Assembly: GCA_021307345.1 (NCBI GenBank)
Contig: CP089930.1
Location: forward strand, 2,418,001-2,482,000
Direction: 5' to 3'
Length of the DNA stretch: 64,000 bases
Source of the DNA: Escherichia coli
GTDB taxonomy: Bacteria > Pseudomonadota > Gammaproteobacteria > Enterobacterales > Enterobacteriaceae
The position numbers and the translations under genes are program-made. This document shows positions 44,379 to 55,477 of the stretch, piece by piece (the stretch's first letter is position 1; each line of letters opens with the position of its first letter). Under the pieces are notes generated by a model. The model worked only from the letters and a program-made list of their open reading frames with translations, was not told the origin of the DNA and ran no database searches.

Positions 44379-47234
44379 TTACAGCGCGGCAATAACCGCC
44401 TGTTGTTCAATCAGCTTCGCTTTCGCTTCCGCATAACCTTCCAGCTTCTCACGCTCTTTTGCGATGACCGCTTCCGGTGCACGTGCGACAAAGCCTTCGT
44501 TCGCCAGCTTGTTCTCGATACGGCTGATTTCACCTTCGATCTTCGCCACTTCTTTTGCCAGACGCGCCAGCTCATCTTCTTTGTTGATGAGTCCAGCCAT
44601 CGGGATCAGCAGCTCAGCGCCGTCGACGATCTTAGTAACGGAAACCGGACCTTTGTCATCGGCAGGCAGCACGGTGATGCTTTCCAGACGTGCCAGCGTT
44701 TGCAGGAAGCCACGGTTTTCATTTACGCGACGTTCTGCATCCGCGCTGCAACCACGCAGCAGCAGCTCCAGCGGTTTGCCCGGCGCGATGTTCATTTCTG
44801 CACGGATGTTACGTACAGCAACGATCGCCTGTTTCAGCCACTCGGTGTCGGCCAGCGCCGCTTCATCAACCTGAGATGCATCGTACTGCGGGAACGGCTG
44901 CAGCATGATGGTGTCAGCGGTGATGCCGCAAAGCACTTTCACACGCTGCCAGATAGTTTCGGTGATGAACGGAATGATCGGATGCGCGAGGCGCAGCAGA
45001 CCTTCCAGTACCGTAACCAGCGTGTGGCGAGTACCGCGCAATTCGGCCTCAGTTCCACCGTTCATTACCGGCTTGGTCAGCTCCAGATACCAGTCACAGA
45101 ACTGGTTCCAGGTGAATTCATACAGAATGCCTGCGGCGATATCGAAGCGGAAACTATCCAGTGCTTCGCGGTACGCTTTGATGGTTTGGTTGAACTCCGC
45201 CAGAATCCAGCGATCCGCCAGCGACAGCGTCATTTCGCCACCGTTGAAGCCGCAATCCTGACCTTCTGTGTTCATCAGCACAAAGCGGCTGGCGTTCCAC
45301 AGTTTGTTACAGAAGTTACGGTAACCTTCCAGACGCTTCATATCCCAGTTGATGTCACGACCGGTAGAAGCCAGCGCCGCCAGGGTGAAGCGCAGCGCGT
45401 CAGTACCGTGCGGCTCAATGCCGTTCGGGAACTGCTTCTCGGTGCGCTTACGGATTTTGTCCGCCAGCTGCGGCTGCATCATATTACCGGTACGTTTTTC
45501 CAGCAGTTCTGGCAGCGAAATACCGTCGACCATATCCAGCGGGTCAATCACGTTACCCTTGGATTTAGACATCTTCTGGCCTTCGTCGTCACGAATCAGA
45601 CCGGTCATGTAAACAGTGTGGAACGGCACCTGCGGTTTGCCATTTTCATCTTTGATGAAGTGCATGGTCATCATGATCATGCGGGCAATCCAGAAGAAGA
45701 TGATGTCGAAGCCAGAAACCATCACGCTGGTCGGGTGGAACTGACGCAGGGCGTCGGTGTTTTCCGGCCAGCCGAGCGTAGAGAAAGTCCACAGCGCGGA
45801 GGAGAACCAGGTATCGAGAACGTCTTCGTCCTGACGCAGCGCGACGTCCGCACCGAGGTTATTTTCTTTACGCACTTCGTCTTCGTTGCGGCCAACATAA
45901 ACGTTACCCGCTTCGTCGTACCATGCCGGGATACGGTGACCCCACCACAGCTGACGAGAGATACACCAGTCCTGAATATCGCGCATCCAGGAGAAGTACA
46001 TGTTTTCGTACTGCTTCGGTACGAACTGAATATCGCCGTTCTCAACCGCTTCAACTGCCGGTTTCGCCAGTACATCGGCACGCACGTACCACTGGTCAGT
46101 CAGCATCGGTTCGATAACCACGCCACCACGGTCGCCGTAAGGAACGGTCAGATCGTGCGGTTTAATTTCTTCCAGCAGGCCGAGCGCGTCAACCGCAGCA
46201 ACGACTGCTTTACGCGCAGCAAAACGCTCGAGTTTCTGGAACTCTGCCGGGATTTCGCTGGAATAAACGTCGGATTCGTTGCCTTTGGTATCGAACACCT
46301 GGGCGCTTTCACGGATATCACCGTCAAAGGTCAGGATGTTGATCATCGGCAGGGCGTGACGTTTACCCACTTCATAGTCGTTAAAGTCGTGCGCCGGAGT
46401 GATCTTCACGCAGCCGGTGCCTTTTTCCATGTCGGCGTGTTCGTCACCAACGATCGGAATACGACGGTTAACCAGCGGCAGAATGACAAATTTGCCAATC
46501 AGATCTTTGTAACGCGGATCTTCCGGGTTAACAGCCACGCCGGTGTCGCCCAGCAGGGTTTCCGGACGGGTAGTCGCAACGACCAGATAATCTTTGCCAT
46601 CAGCAGTTTTCGCGCCGTCAGCCAGCGGATAGCGGATATGCCACATCGAACCTTTCGATTCGCGGTTTTCCACTTCCAGGTCAGAGATAGCGGTGCGCAG
46701 TTTCGGATCCCAGTTTACCAGGCGCTTACCACGGTAAATCAGATCTTCTTTATACAGACGAACGAAAACTTCTTTCACCGCATTGGACAGGCCTTCGTCC
46801 ATGGTGAAGCGTTCACGCTCCCAGTCGACGGAGTTGCCGAGACGGCGCATCTGACGGGTAATCGTACCGCCGGATTCCGCTTTCCATTCCCAAATTTTGT
46901 CGATGAAAGCTTCGCGGCCGTAGTCGTGACGGGTTTTACCTTCTTCTGCGGCAATCTTGCGCTCAACGACCATCTGGGTAGCGATCCCGGCGTGGTCAGT
47001 ACCGACCTGCCACAGGGTATTTTTACCCTGCATACGCTGATAGCGGATCATGGTATCCATGATGGTTTGCTGGAAGGCGTGACCCATATGCAAACTGCCG
47101 GTGACGTTCGGCGGCGGGATCATGATGCAGAAACTTTCCTGGCTTTCATCGCCATTAGGCTTAAAGTAGCCCTGCTTTTCCCAGTGCTCGTAAAGCGGCT
47201 GTTCGATATCTTGTGGGTTGTATGTCTTTTCCAT
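44379..47234 (-). CDS. valS: Valyl-tRNA synthetase
   Basis: A 951-residue class Ia aminoacyl-tRNA synthetase. HIGH-type motif [13 protein letters not shown] near residues 41-53, KMSKSKGN near 554-561, an editing domain between them (about 190-330), an anticodon-binding domain, and a C-terminal coiled coil (about 880-951, [15 protein letters not shown]-like heptads). The valS ATG overlaps the holC stop by one base (TAATG), so the two are translationally coupled. Confidence 0.98.
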   Translation of the reverse strand: MEKTYNPQDIEQPLYEHWEKQGYFKPNGDESQESFCIMIPPPNVTGSLHMGHAFQQTIMDTMIRYQRMQGKNTLWQVGTDHAGIATQMVVERKIAAEEGKTRHDYGREAFIDKIWEWKAESGGTITRQMRRLGNSVDWERERFTMDEGLSNAVKEVFVRLYKEDLIYRGKRLVNWDPKLRTAISDLEVENRESKGSMWHIRYPLADGAKTADGKDYLVVATTRPETLLGDTGVAVNPEDPRYKDLIGKFVILPLVNRRIPIVGDEHADMEKGTGCVKITPAHDFNDYEVGKRHALPMINILTFDGDIRESAQVFDTKGNESDVYSSEIPAEFQKLERFAARKAVVAAVDALGLLEEIKPHDLTVPYGDRGGVVIEPMLTDQWYVRADVLAKPAVEAVENGDIQFVPKQYENMYFSWMRDIQDWCISRQLWWGHRIPAWYDEAGNVYVGRNEDEVRKENNLGADVALRQDEDVLDTWFSSALWTFSTLGWPENTDALRQFHPTSVMVSGFDIIFFWIARMIMMTMHFIKDENGKPQVPFHTVYMTGLIRDDEGQKMSKSKGNVIDPLDMVDGISLPELLEKRTGNMMQPQLADKIRKRTEKQFPNGIEPHGTDALRFTLAALASTGRDINWDMKRLEGYRNFCNKLWNASRFVLMNTEGQDCGFNGGEMTLSLADRWILAEFNQTIKAYREALDSFRFDIAAGILYEFTWNQFCDWYLELTKPVMNGGTEAELRGTRHTLVTVLEGLLRLAHPIIPFITETIWQRVKVLCGITADTIMLQPFPQYDASQVDEAALADTEWLKQAIVAVRNIRAEMNIAPGKPLELLLRGCSADAERRVNENRGFLQTLARLESITVLPADDKGPVSVTKIVDGAELLIPMAGLINKEDELARLAKEVAKIEGEISRIENKLANEGFVARAPEAVIAKEREKLEGYAEAKAKLIEQQAVIAAL

Positions 47235-47677
47235 TATTTCCAGGTTGCCGTATTCAGGTTGAAACCAGCCACGCGGTAGGCTTTATAGCGTTCGCGCGCC
47301 AGTTGTTTCAGAGAATCTTCATAAGGAACGAAGTCTACCACTTCTGTGAAAGCGGTGGCAAAATCTGCAAAGCTTGTTCGCAGACTAATCAATATATCGC
47401 GCGGGCTGCTGCTACGTTTTTGCGGCCAGGCGATCTCCACCGGCGCGCCGCCGCGCGGTCCTTCTCCCGCTAAATTGTGCGGAACAAAACTTTCTGCCGG
47501 ACGCGCCCACAGGGCTTCATCCAGCCGGTAAGCCTGTTTTTCATCTTCACAGGCGATGAGCACGCGCTTACCGCTGCGCCAACGTTCTGCGGCAATTTCA
47601 CACACCAGTTGCTCAACGGCGCTTAAGCCATCGACGGTGGTGTCATTGTCCAGAAGGTAGAACGTTGCGTTTTTCAT
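47234..47677 (-). CDS. holC: DNA polymerase III chi subunit
   Basis: A 147-residue clamp-loader accessory protein that links the replisome to single-strand-binding protein. Start at 47677 ([12 protein letters not shown]) gives the family length; the 13-codon upstream extension reaches into the spacer towards pepA. Upstream neighbour pepA and downstream valS are on the same strand. Confidence 0.97.
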   Translation of the reverse strand: MKNATFYLLDNDTTVDGLSAVEQLVCEIAAERWRSGKRVLIACEDEKQAYRLDEALWARPAESFVPHNLAGEGPRGGAPVEIAWPQKRSSSPRDILISLRTSFADFATAFTEVVDFVPYEDSLKQLARERYKAYRVAGFNLNTATWK

Positions 47678-47765
47678 ATATGGGGCTTCTTGTGGTGGAT
47701 TTAAATATTGCTGCATTCCTCACCCTGAAAGATGAGCAATGAATTTCTATTGCGCTCGATCGGTT

Positions 47766-47798
47766 CCCTCTCCCTTAGGGAGAGGGTTAGGGTGAGGG
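47766..47798. repeat. Interspersed repeat, third copy
   Basis: ccctctcccttagggagaggg followed by ttagggtgaggg, between pepA and holC. It has the same structure as the copies at 17836 and 28019 and lies 12 bases after the pepA stop. Confidence 0.75.
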
Positions 47799-47810
47799 TA
47801 AAACGCAAAC

Positions 47811-49325
<1,515 letters not shown>

Positions 49326-49588
49326 CTACGCTCCTGAATCTTAAAGACAACGGCGGTGGCTACAGATAGAATTGCAAGCTTTCGTAACTCATGTCCGCTG
49401 TTGCGATGACTTCGTGTTAATCTTAACGTTATTACGGCATTGGCACGTCAGAACAAAATCTGAGAGGTGAATCCGTTGAGTATAATTATCTTAGCGACGA
49501 TTTCGACGACTCAAGAGAATAAATGACGTTTAAGCCATGAAACAAGCTAAAATCCTGCAAAAGACGAGTTTTTACGGGCGTATTTAAA

Positions 49589-50689
49589 GTGATAATCATA
49601 AGATATCTGGTGCGGGAGACGCTCAAAAGCCAGCTGGCGATACTCTTCATCTTGCTTTTGATCTTCTTCTGTCAAAAGTTAGTGAGGATACTCGGCGCAG
49701 CGGTTGACGGCGACATTCCGGCGAACCTGGTGCTCTCCCTTCTCGGGTTGGGCGTGCCGGAAATGGCGCAGCTTATCCTGCCATTAAGCCTGTTCCTCGG
49801 GCTGCTGATGACGTTGGGTAAACTGTATACCGAAAGTGAAATTACGGTAATGCATGCCTGCGGCCTGAGCAAAGCGGTTCTGGTGAAAGCGGCAATGGTT
49901 CTCGCGGTGTTCACGGCGATTGTCGCGGCGGTTAACGTCATGTGGGCGGGGCCGTGGTCATCGCGTCATCAGGATGAGGTGCTGGCAGAAGCGAAAGCTA
50001 ACCCAGGCATGGCGGCGCTGGCGCAAGGGCAATTCCAGCAAGCGACCAATGGCAGCTCGGTGCTGTTCATCGAAAGCGTTGACGGCAGCGACTTCAAAGA
50101 TGTGTTCCTCGCGCAAATCCGACCAAAAGGTAATGCACGTCCTTCCGTGGTAGTGGCCGATTCCGGACATTTAACTCAGTTGCGGGATGGCTCTCAGGTG
50201 GTGACTCTCAATCAGGGAACGCGTTTCGAAGGCACTGCACTGTTACGTGATTTCCGCATCACTGACTTCCAGGATTATCAGGCGATCATTGGTCACCAGG
50301 CGGTGGCGCTCGACCCGAACGATACCGACCAGATGGACATGCGTACATTGTGGAACACCGACACCGATCGCGCCCGTGCGGAGCTAAACTGGCGTATCAC
50401 GCTGGTATTCACCGTGTTTATGATGGCGTTGATGGTCGTACCGCTGAGTGTGGTTAACCCGCGTCAGGGGCGTGTACTGTCGATGCTGCCTGCCATGCTG
50501 CTGTATCTGCTTTTCTTCCTGATCCAGACCTCCCTGAAATCGAACGGCGGCAAAGGTAAGCTGGACCCGACGCTGTGGATGTGGACCGTTAACCTGATTT
50601 ATCTGGCTTTGGCGATTGTTCTCAACCTTTGGGACACGGTGCCGGTTCGCCGCCTGCGCGCCAGTTTTTCGCGTAAAGGAGCGGTGTGA
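49589..50689 (+). CDS. lptF: LPS export ABC permease LptF
   Basis: A 366-residue essential inner-membrane subunit of the LptB2FG lipopolysaccharide extractor. Three membrane segments precede a periplasmic beta-jellyroll (about 130-265), and three follow. It starts at the GTG at 49589 (IIIRYLVRETLKSQ). Its stop overlaps the lptG start (TGATG). Confidence 0.97.
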   Translation: MIIIRYLVRETLKSQLAILFILLLIFFCQKLVRILGAAVDGDIPANLVLSLLGLGVPEMAQLILPLSLFLGLLMTLGKLYTESEITVMHACGLSKAVLVKAAMVLAVFTAIVAAVNVMWAGPWSSRHQDEVLAEAKANPGMAALAQGQFQQATNGSSVLFIESVDGSDFKDVFLAQIRPKGNARPSVVVADSGHLTQLRDGSQVVTLNQGTRFEGTALLRDFRITDFQDYQAIIGHQAVALDPNDTDQMDMRTLWNTDTDRARAELNWRITLVFTVFMMALMVVPLSVVNPRQGRVLSMLPAMLLYLLFFLIQTSLKSNGGKGKLDPTLWMWTVNLIYLALAIVLNLWDTVPVRRLRASFSRKGAV

Positions 50690-51771
50690 TGCAACCTTTT
50701 GGCGTACTTGACCGCTATATCGGTAAAACTATTTTCACCACCATCATGATGACGCTGTTCATGCTGGTGTCGCTCTCCGGCATTATCAAATTTGTCGATC
50801 AGCTGAAAAAAGCCGGGCAGGGGAGTTACGACGCGTTAGGCGCAGGAATGTATACCCTGCTGAGCGTGCCGAAAGATGTGCAAATCTTCTTCCCGATGGC
50901 GGCTCTGCTGGGTGCGTTGCTTGGTCTTGGGATGCTGGCGCAACGCAGCGAACTGGTGGTGATGCAGGCTTCTGGTTTTACCCGTATGCAGGTAGCGTTG
51001 TCGGTAATGAAAACCGCCATTCCGCTGGTATTGCTGACGATGGCGATCGGAGAATGGGTCGCGCCGCAGGGCGAGCAGATGGCACGTAACTACCGTGCGC
51101 AGGCGATGTACGGCGGCTCGTTGCTCTCTACCCAGCAAGGCTTATGGGCGAAAGATGGCAACAACTTTGTTTACATTGAGCGGGTTAAAGGTGACGAAGA
51201 GTTAGGGGGTATCAGTATTTATGCCTTTAACGAAAATCGTCGTCTGCAATCTGTGCGCTATGCCGCTTCCGCGAAGTTTGATCCTGAACATAAAGTCTGG
51301 CGTCTGTCGCAGGTTGATGAATCTGACCTGACCAATCCAAAACAAATCACCGGTTCTCAGACCGTGAGCGGCACCTGGAAAACCAACCTCACGCCAGACA
51401 AACTGGGCGTGGTGGCGCTGGATCCGGATGCACTCTCCATCAGCGGTTTGCACAACTATGTGAAGTATCTGAAGTCGAGCGGTCAGGACGCCGGACGTTA
51501 TCAGCTCAACATGTGGAGCAAAATCTTCCAGCCGCTATCCGTGGCGGTGATGATGCTGATGGCACTGTCGTTCATCTTCGGTCCACTGCGTAGCGTGCCG
51601 ATGGGCGTGCGCGTGGTTACCGGTATCAGCTTCGGTTTTGTGTTCTATGTACTGGATCAGATCTTCGGCCCGCTGACGTTGGTTTACGGCATCCCGCCGA
51701 TCATCGGCGCACTGTTGCCAAGTGCAAGTTTCTTCTTAATCAGCCTGTGGCTGTTAATGAGAAAATCGTAA
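50689..51771 (+). CDS. lptG: LPS export ABC permease LptG
   Basis: A 360-residue partner of LptF with the same layout: six membrane segments around a periplasmic jellyroll. I start it at the ATG at 50689 (MQPFGVLDRYIGKT), which overlaps the lptF stop by one base; the GTG three bases upstream is also in frame. A strong terminator follows. Confidence 0.97.
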   Translation: MQPFGVLDRYIGKTIFTTIMMTLFMLVSLSGIIKFVDQLKKAGQGSYDALGAGMYTLLSVPKDVQIFFPMAALLGALLGLGMLAQRSELVVMQASGFTRMQVALSVMKTAIPLVLLTMAIGEWVAPQGEQMARNYRAQAMYGGSLLSTQQGLWAKDGNNFVYIERVKGDEELGGISIYAFNENRRLQSVRYAASAKFDPEHKVWRLSQVDESDLTNPKQITGSQTVSGTWKTNLTPDKLGVVALDPDALSISGLHNYVKYLKSSGQDAGRYQLNMWSKIFQPLSVAVMMLMALSFIFGPLRSVPMGVRVVTGISFGFVFYVLDQIFGPLTLVYGIPPIIGALLPSASFFLISLWLLMRKS

Positions 51772-51786
51772 CCAGATGAGTGAAGA

Positions 51787-51808
51787 AAGGGAGCGAAAGC
51801 TCCCTTTT
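51787..51808 (+). terminator. Terminator of lptFG
   Basis: Stem aagggagc-gaaa-gctccctt followed by tt, 15 bases after the lptG stop. GNRA tetraloop. Confidence 0.9.
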
Positions 51809-51836
51809 ACATTGTTGGCAAAGTGCGCTTTGTTCA

Positions 51837-51940
51837 TGCCGGATGCGGCGTGAATGCCTTGTTCGGCCTACAAAATCATGCAAATTCAATATATTGCAGT
51901 GGCGTAGGCCTGATAAGACGCGATAGCGTCGCATCAGGCA
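51837..51940. repeat. BIME (two REP units)
   Basis: tgccggatgcggcg..gttcggcctac (51837-51871) and gtaggcctgataagacgcg..gcatcaggca (51904-51940), between the convergent lptG and yjgR genes. Confidence 0.87.
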
Positions 51941-51959
51941 AAGACAAATCGCACCAGAC

Positions 51960-53462
51960 TTACCTTTTTCTCCCCCCAAGCAAGCTCCCCAGCACACCGC
52001 GTATAATCTGGTTCGTGACCTGGCGGGCGGCACTTTTCGCCATAGTCTGTACTACGCCATCTTTCTTTCCGCCACGCGGTCCGGTAGTGCCAAACAAAAT
52101 GTCCTTTAACCCACCGAGAATACCGTCATCCACAGCCATCTCTTTTCCTTTGGCTGGTGGATTATTTTGCTGTTCGGTACTGGTTTGCACACCTTTTTGC
52201 AGCATCTCATAGGCAGATTCCCGATCCACGTCATCTTCATACTTGCCATACACCGGGGAGTGATTAATCAGGCCGTTACGCTCATCTTCTGTCACCGGTC
52301 CCATCCGTGAACAAGGTGCAATCACCATTGCACGCTCCACCACAGAAGGACTACCTTTCGCATCAAGAAATGAGATCAACGCTTCGCCGGTTCCCAGCTC
52401 CTGGATCGCCTTTTCTGTATCAAACGCTGGATTGGGTCGCATGGTTTGCGCTGCCGTCTTCACCGCTTTCTGGTCTTTCGGCGTAAAGGCGCGCAGAGCG
52501 TGTTGAACGCGATTCCCCAACTGCCCGAGTACGTTGTCGGGTATATCCGAAGGGTTTTGCGAGACAAACCAGACGCCCACGCCTTTCGAGCGGATAAGCC
52601 GTATGACCTGCTCAATTTTATCCAGCAGCACTTGCGGTGCATCGTTAAACAGCAGATGCGCCTCATCGAAGAAAAAGACGAGTTTCGGTTTATCCAGATC
52701 CCCTGCTTCCGGCAGTTGCTCATACAATTCAGAAAGCATCCACAGCAGACTGGCAGCGTACAGTTTTGGCATCTGGTAGAGCTTTTCGGCGCTAAGGATA
52801 TTGATGACGCCTTTACCGTTAGCATCAGTACGCATCCAGTCTTTGATATCCAGCATCGGTTCACCAAAGAAATGCGTCGCTCCTTGCTGCTCCAGCGACA
52901 GTAATCCGCGTTGGATTGCACCAACAGATGCGCTACTGATATTGCCATACTGATTCTGGAATGATTTGGCGTTATCTCCGATGTACTGGGTAATGGCCCG
53001 AAGATCTTTAAAGTCGAGCAACAACAGTCCCTGATCGTCAGCAATGCGGAAGATGATATCCAGCACGCCAGTTTGCACGTCGTTAAGATTTAACAGTCGT
53101 GCAAGCAACAGCGGCCCCAGATCGGAGACCGTTGCCCTTACTGGATGGCCTTTCTCACCAAAAATATCCCACACCACCGCTGGATTCGAATGCGGTTGCC
53201 AGTCGTTGACACCGATACTTTTTAACCGAGCGAGCAGTTTTTCCGAGGTCGTACCTTCCTGTGCAACCCCGGTCAAATCGCCTTTCACATCGGCCATAAA
53301 CACAGGTACACCGATTTCTGACAGTGATTCCGCTAGTTTTTGCAGCGTGACGGTTTTACCCGTCCCCGTTGCGCCAGTAATCAGCCCGTGACGGTTAGCC
53401 ATAGCGGGTAATAAAAACAGTTCCGTGTCAGGCGTGCGTGCAATTAAAAGTGGTTCGCTCAT
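51960..53462 (-). CDS. yjgR: YjgR, HerA-like/DUF853 ATPase
   Basis: A 500-residue ATPase of the HerA/FtsK superfamily (DUF853). Walker [11 protein letters not shown] (near residues 29-38), Walker [14 protein letters not shown] (near 265-277), and a Gly/Lys/Arg-rich C-terminal tail (GSLLGGRKR). Physiological role unknown. Start at 53462 ([10 protein letters not shown]) behind gaggaaatct; a 19-codon longer frame exists upstream. Confidence 0.92.
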   Translation of the reverse strand: MSEPLLIARTPDTELFLLPAMANRHGLITGATGTGKTVTLQKLAESLSEIGVPVFMADVKGDLTGVAQEGTTSEKLLARLKSIGVNDWQPHSNPAVVWDIFGEKGHPVRATVSDLGPLLLARLLNLNDVQTGVLDIIFRIADDQGLLLLDFKDLRAITQYIGDNAKSFQNQYGNISSASVGAIQRGLLSLEQQGATHFFGEPMLDIKDWMRTDANGKGVINILSAEKLYQMPKLYAASLLWMLSELYEQLPEAGDLDKPKLVFFFDEAHLLFNDAPQVLLDKIEQVIRLIRSKGVGVWFVSQNPSDIPDNVLGQLGNRVQHALRAFTPKDQKAVKTAAQTMRPNPAFDTEKAIQELGTGEALISFLDAKGSPSVVERAMVIAPCSRMGPVTEDERNGLINHSPVYGKYEDDVDRESAYEMLQKGVQTSTEQQNNPPAKGKEMAVDDGILGGLKDILFGTTGPRGGKKDGVVQTMAKSAARQVTNQIIRGVLGSLLGGRKR

Positions 53463-53578
53463 GAGATTTCCTCCAGTTCCCTGCCTGGAGTATAGGCACG
53501 GTTGAAAAGTTTTCACCACTAAATTCAGCCGATTGCGAGATGTCTTAAAGGCCGGGCAGAATCGACCTGGTAAAGGGA

Positions 53579-53698
53579 TCAGAAGACAGCTTTCAGAACC
53601 ACGCGGTAGCGCGCCTTACCGTCACGTACATGCTGGATGGCATCGTTAATTTTCGACATCGGGAACCGTTCGGTTGTTGGTGCGACTTTGCTGCGGGA
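53579..53698 (-). pseudogene. ahr: Remnant of ahr (yjgB) alcohol dehydrogenase, 3' end only
   Basis: The last ~40 codons of the NADPH-dependent aldehyde reductase Ahr survive: [17 protein letters not shown], then [17 protein letters not shown] and the stop. Everything upstream, including the catalytic and nucleotide-binding domains, is gone. Just above residue SRSK the sequence no longer resembles the family. In K-12 the intact gene and the idn operon lie here between yjgR and leuX. The remnant marks a deletion next to the tRNA gene. Confidence 0.88.
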
Positions 53699-53806
53699 AG
53701 TGTAGAGCATGGTCGGGTGGGGTTCCTGGAGTGTGATAGAGGTTACACATCGTGGAAGACAATGCTGAAATTTTCAGCACTTAGCAATGTGGGTGCAAGC
53801 TGACGC

Positions 53807-53834
53807 TTGCATGGCGGCGCATGACAGGTATAAT
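53807..53834 (+). promoter_or_regulatory. leuX promoter
   Basis: ttgcat (53807-53812), 16-bp spacer, perfect tataat (53829-53834), about 30 bp before the tRNA 5' end. Confidence 0.8.
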
Positions 53835-53863
53835 CCACAACGTTTTCCGCATACCTCTTCAGT

Positions 53864-53948
53864 GCCGAAGTGGCGAAATCGGTAGACGCAGTTGATTCAA
53901 AATCAACCGTAGAAATACGTGCCGGTTCGAGTCCGGCCTTCGGCACCA
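53864..53948 (+). tRNA. leuX: tRNA-Leu (anticodon CAA)
   Basis: An 85-base leucine tRNA with encoded CCA end. The acceptor stem gccgaag pairs with cttcggc. The anticodon stem-loop gttga-ttcaaaa-tcaac has anticodon CAA at 53898-53900, and a long type II variable arm follows. It decodes UUG. leuX is a well-known integration site for genomic islands (for example KpLE2 in K-12 and island II of strain 536), and accessory DNA indeed begins right after it. Confidence 0.97.
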
Positions 53949-54341
53949 TTAGTTTGCAATAGCTTGTTTTTCAACGAGTTATGGTGAAAACCCTGTCTAT
54001 TGCTACTAATCTTTTCCCGTAATCTATTACCTTGGACTGCCGCTATGGTTGATGATGGTAATGGGAGATCTTAACTGTAACGGCCTCTAGTTGTACTGCT
54101 CGAACAGGTATTAAAAACTCGAAGCTGATGACGATACCACGTCTATAAATCCTTCCAAAGCAGACTAACTAAGCATTCAAGCCCGATGTGCTGTCTTCCT
54201 GTATCTGATTTTGAGATCTGAATGGCGGCGTAAACAAGTCTATGGTGGTGTGTATCTGTAAACGATATGCAGGCTCTGCCAGCATTTCAGCCATGCCCCT
54301 GCAAAGGTACACAGTTATCCTGATAATGTTCCGGAGTTATC
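53949..54341. other. Unassigned sequence at the leuX end of the island
   Basis: A 393-bp stretch after leuX with no convincing gene. There is no integrase frame, although leuX islands normally begin with one. No second copy of the tRNA 3' end is visible elsewhere in the window. The segment looks like decayed island DNA. Confidence 0.5.
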
Positions 54342-54590
54342 GGGGGAGGCTTTGGGTGTTTTGCCCTGACACTCATTACGCAGTTGTTTGACCCACCTTG
54401 TAATCGTGGAAAGGCCGACATCCATAGCTTTGAAGGTATCTGCCACTGTGTAGTTCTGGTCAACAACCAGTTGAGTGGATTCGCGTTTGGATTCTGGACT
54501 AAAACTTCTTCTTTTCATTGGTGCACCTGTGTTGTTATGAGGTGGGCTTATCACTTCTGTTCAGGTGGCCAAATTCAGTAAACCACGACA
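54342..54590 (-). mobile_element. IS911-like element, 5' remnant
   Basis: The left end and first 59 codons of an IS3-family, IS911-group element, in minus orientation. The terminal repeat tgtcgtgg..tgaatttggccacctgaa begins at 54590, and the OrfA start ([14 protein letters not shown]) is at 54518. The protein resembles IS911 OrfA through GKTPKASP, then the homology stops abruptly at about 54342. The terminal repeat resembles that of the intact element at 59167-60422, but the copy is divergent and truncated. Confidence 0.82.
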
Positions 54591-54681
54591 TAAGTTGTGA
54601 GAGAGTAAAACTTTTGCTGTAACTTTCAAAGTCAGAAAATTATACTACATCCAAACACTTAATGGATGTCGGGAGAATACA

Positions 54682-55374
54682 ATGTCAAAAGAGACGTCTT
54701 TTGTTAAGAATGCTGAGGAACTTGCAAAGCAAAAAATGGATGCTATTAACCCTGAACTTTCTTCAAAATTTAAATTTTTAATAAAATTCCTGTCTCAGTT
54801 TCCTGAAGCTTGCTCTAAACCTCGTTCAAAAAAAATGCAGAATAAAGTTGGTCAAGAGGAACATATTGAATATTTAGCTCGTAGTTTTCATGAGAGTCGA
54901 TTGCCAAGAAAACCCACGCCACCTACAACGGTTCCTGATGAGGTGGTTAGCATAGTTCTTAATATAAGTTTTAATATACAGCCTGAAAATCTTGAGAGAA
55001 TAAAAGAAGAACATAGATTGTCGATGGCTGCTGAGAATATTGTAGGTGATTTGCTTGAAAGGTATCTTGCTGAAAAACTAGAACCTTCTGGATGGATATG
55101 GTGTTCAGGCACAAGTGTTAAAGCAGTTGATTTTATTCACTATGATGAAAAAAACAATGAATGGAACCTGCTCCAAGTTAAAAATAGAGATAATACCGAA
55201 AACTCATCGAGTAGTAAGATTAGAGATAATACAACAATAAAAAAATGGTTTAGAACTTACTCACAGCGTGATGCTACTAATTGGGAAAATTTTCCAGATG
55301 AAGTATCATCTAAGAATTTAAATGAAGAAGACTTCAGAGCTTTTGTTAAAAATTATTTGGTAAAAATAATATAA
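54682..55374 (+). CDS. Probable type II restriction endonuclease, SinI/Eco47I-like
   Basis: A 230-residue protein that I recognise as resembling the SinI endonuclease family (GGWCC; R.SinI is about 230 residues). What the sequence shows: a helical N-terminal part, Glu118 in a helix (AENIVGDLLERYL), then a PD-(D/E)XK-like core, Asp150 (KAVDFIHYD) and Gln165-x-Lys167 (NLLQVKNRD). The DNA is much more AT-rich than the core genes. A Shine-Dalgarno (cgggagaatac) precedes the ATG. No methyltransferase gene adjoins it; the nearest is the Eco47II-like one at 56794-58047, beyond an IS element. Family assignment is from memory; that it is a nuclease is more certain than its specificity. Confidence 0.68.
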   Translation: MSKETSFVKNAEELAKQKMDAINPELSSKFKFLIKFLSQFPEACSKPRSKKMQNKVGQEEHIEYLARSFHESRLPRKPTPPTTVPDEVVSIVLNISFNIQPENLERIKEEHRLSMAAENIVGDLLERYLAEKLEPSGWIWCSGTSVKAVDFIHYDEKNNEWNLLQVKNRDNTENSSSSKIRDNTTIKKWFRTYSQRDATNWENFPDEVSSKNLNEEDFRAFVKNYLVKII

Positions 55375-55443
55375 AGAGGAGGAAAACACTTCATTTTTAT
55401 CATAATAATTATTCTGGAATAAATCTAACGCATCCAACATAGA

Positions 55444-55477
55444 GTAAGAATAAAAGGGTAGGCCATGAAACCTACCC
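55444..55477 (-). terminator. Leftward intrinsic terminator next to the IS256-family element
   Basis: Stem gggtagg (55456-55462) / cctaccc (55471-55477) followed on the minus strand by ttttattctta. It points leftward, yet no minus-strand gene lies immediately before it except across the IS element. It is most simply the original terminator of the methyltransferase gene, now separated by the insertion. Confidence 0.65.

Noticed and set aside
44403-47279. A very long open frame (over 950 codons) antisense to valS
   Set aside because: It mirrors valS codon use, has no recognisable domains, and valS on the other strand is certain. Long antisense frames are common opposite highly biased genes.
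53743-53949. A small open frame over leuX on the minus strand
   Set aside because: It is the reverse complement of the tRNA and its promoter.
53949-54341. A second attachment site (repeat of the leuX 3' end) inside the island
   Set aside because: I found no further copy of the tRNA tail (ttcgagtccggccttcggca) in the window; the far end of the island may lie at the other inversion junction.
54342-54590. The minus-strand OrfA fragment considered as a functional small DNA-binding protein
   Set aside because: It breaks off at about residue 59 and continues into unrelated sequence; it keeps an IS terminal repeat upstream, so it is an IS relic.
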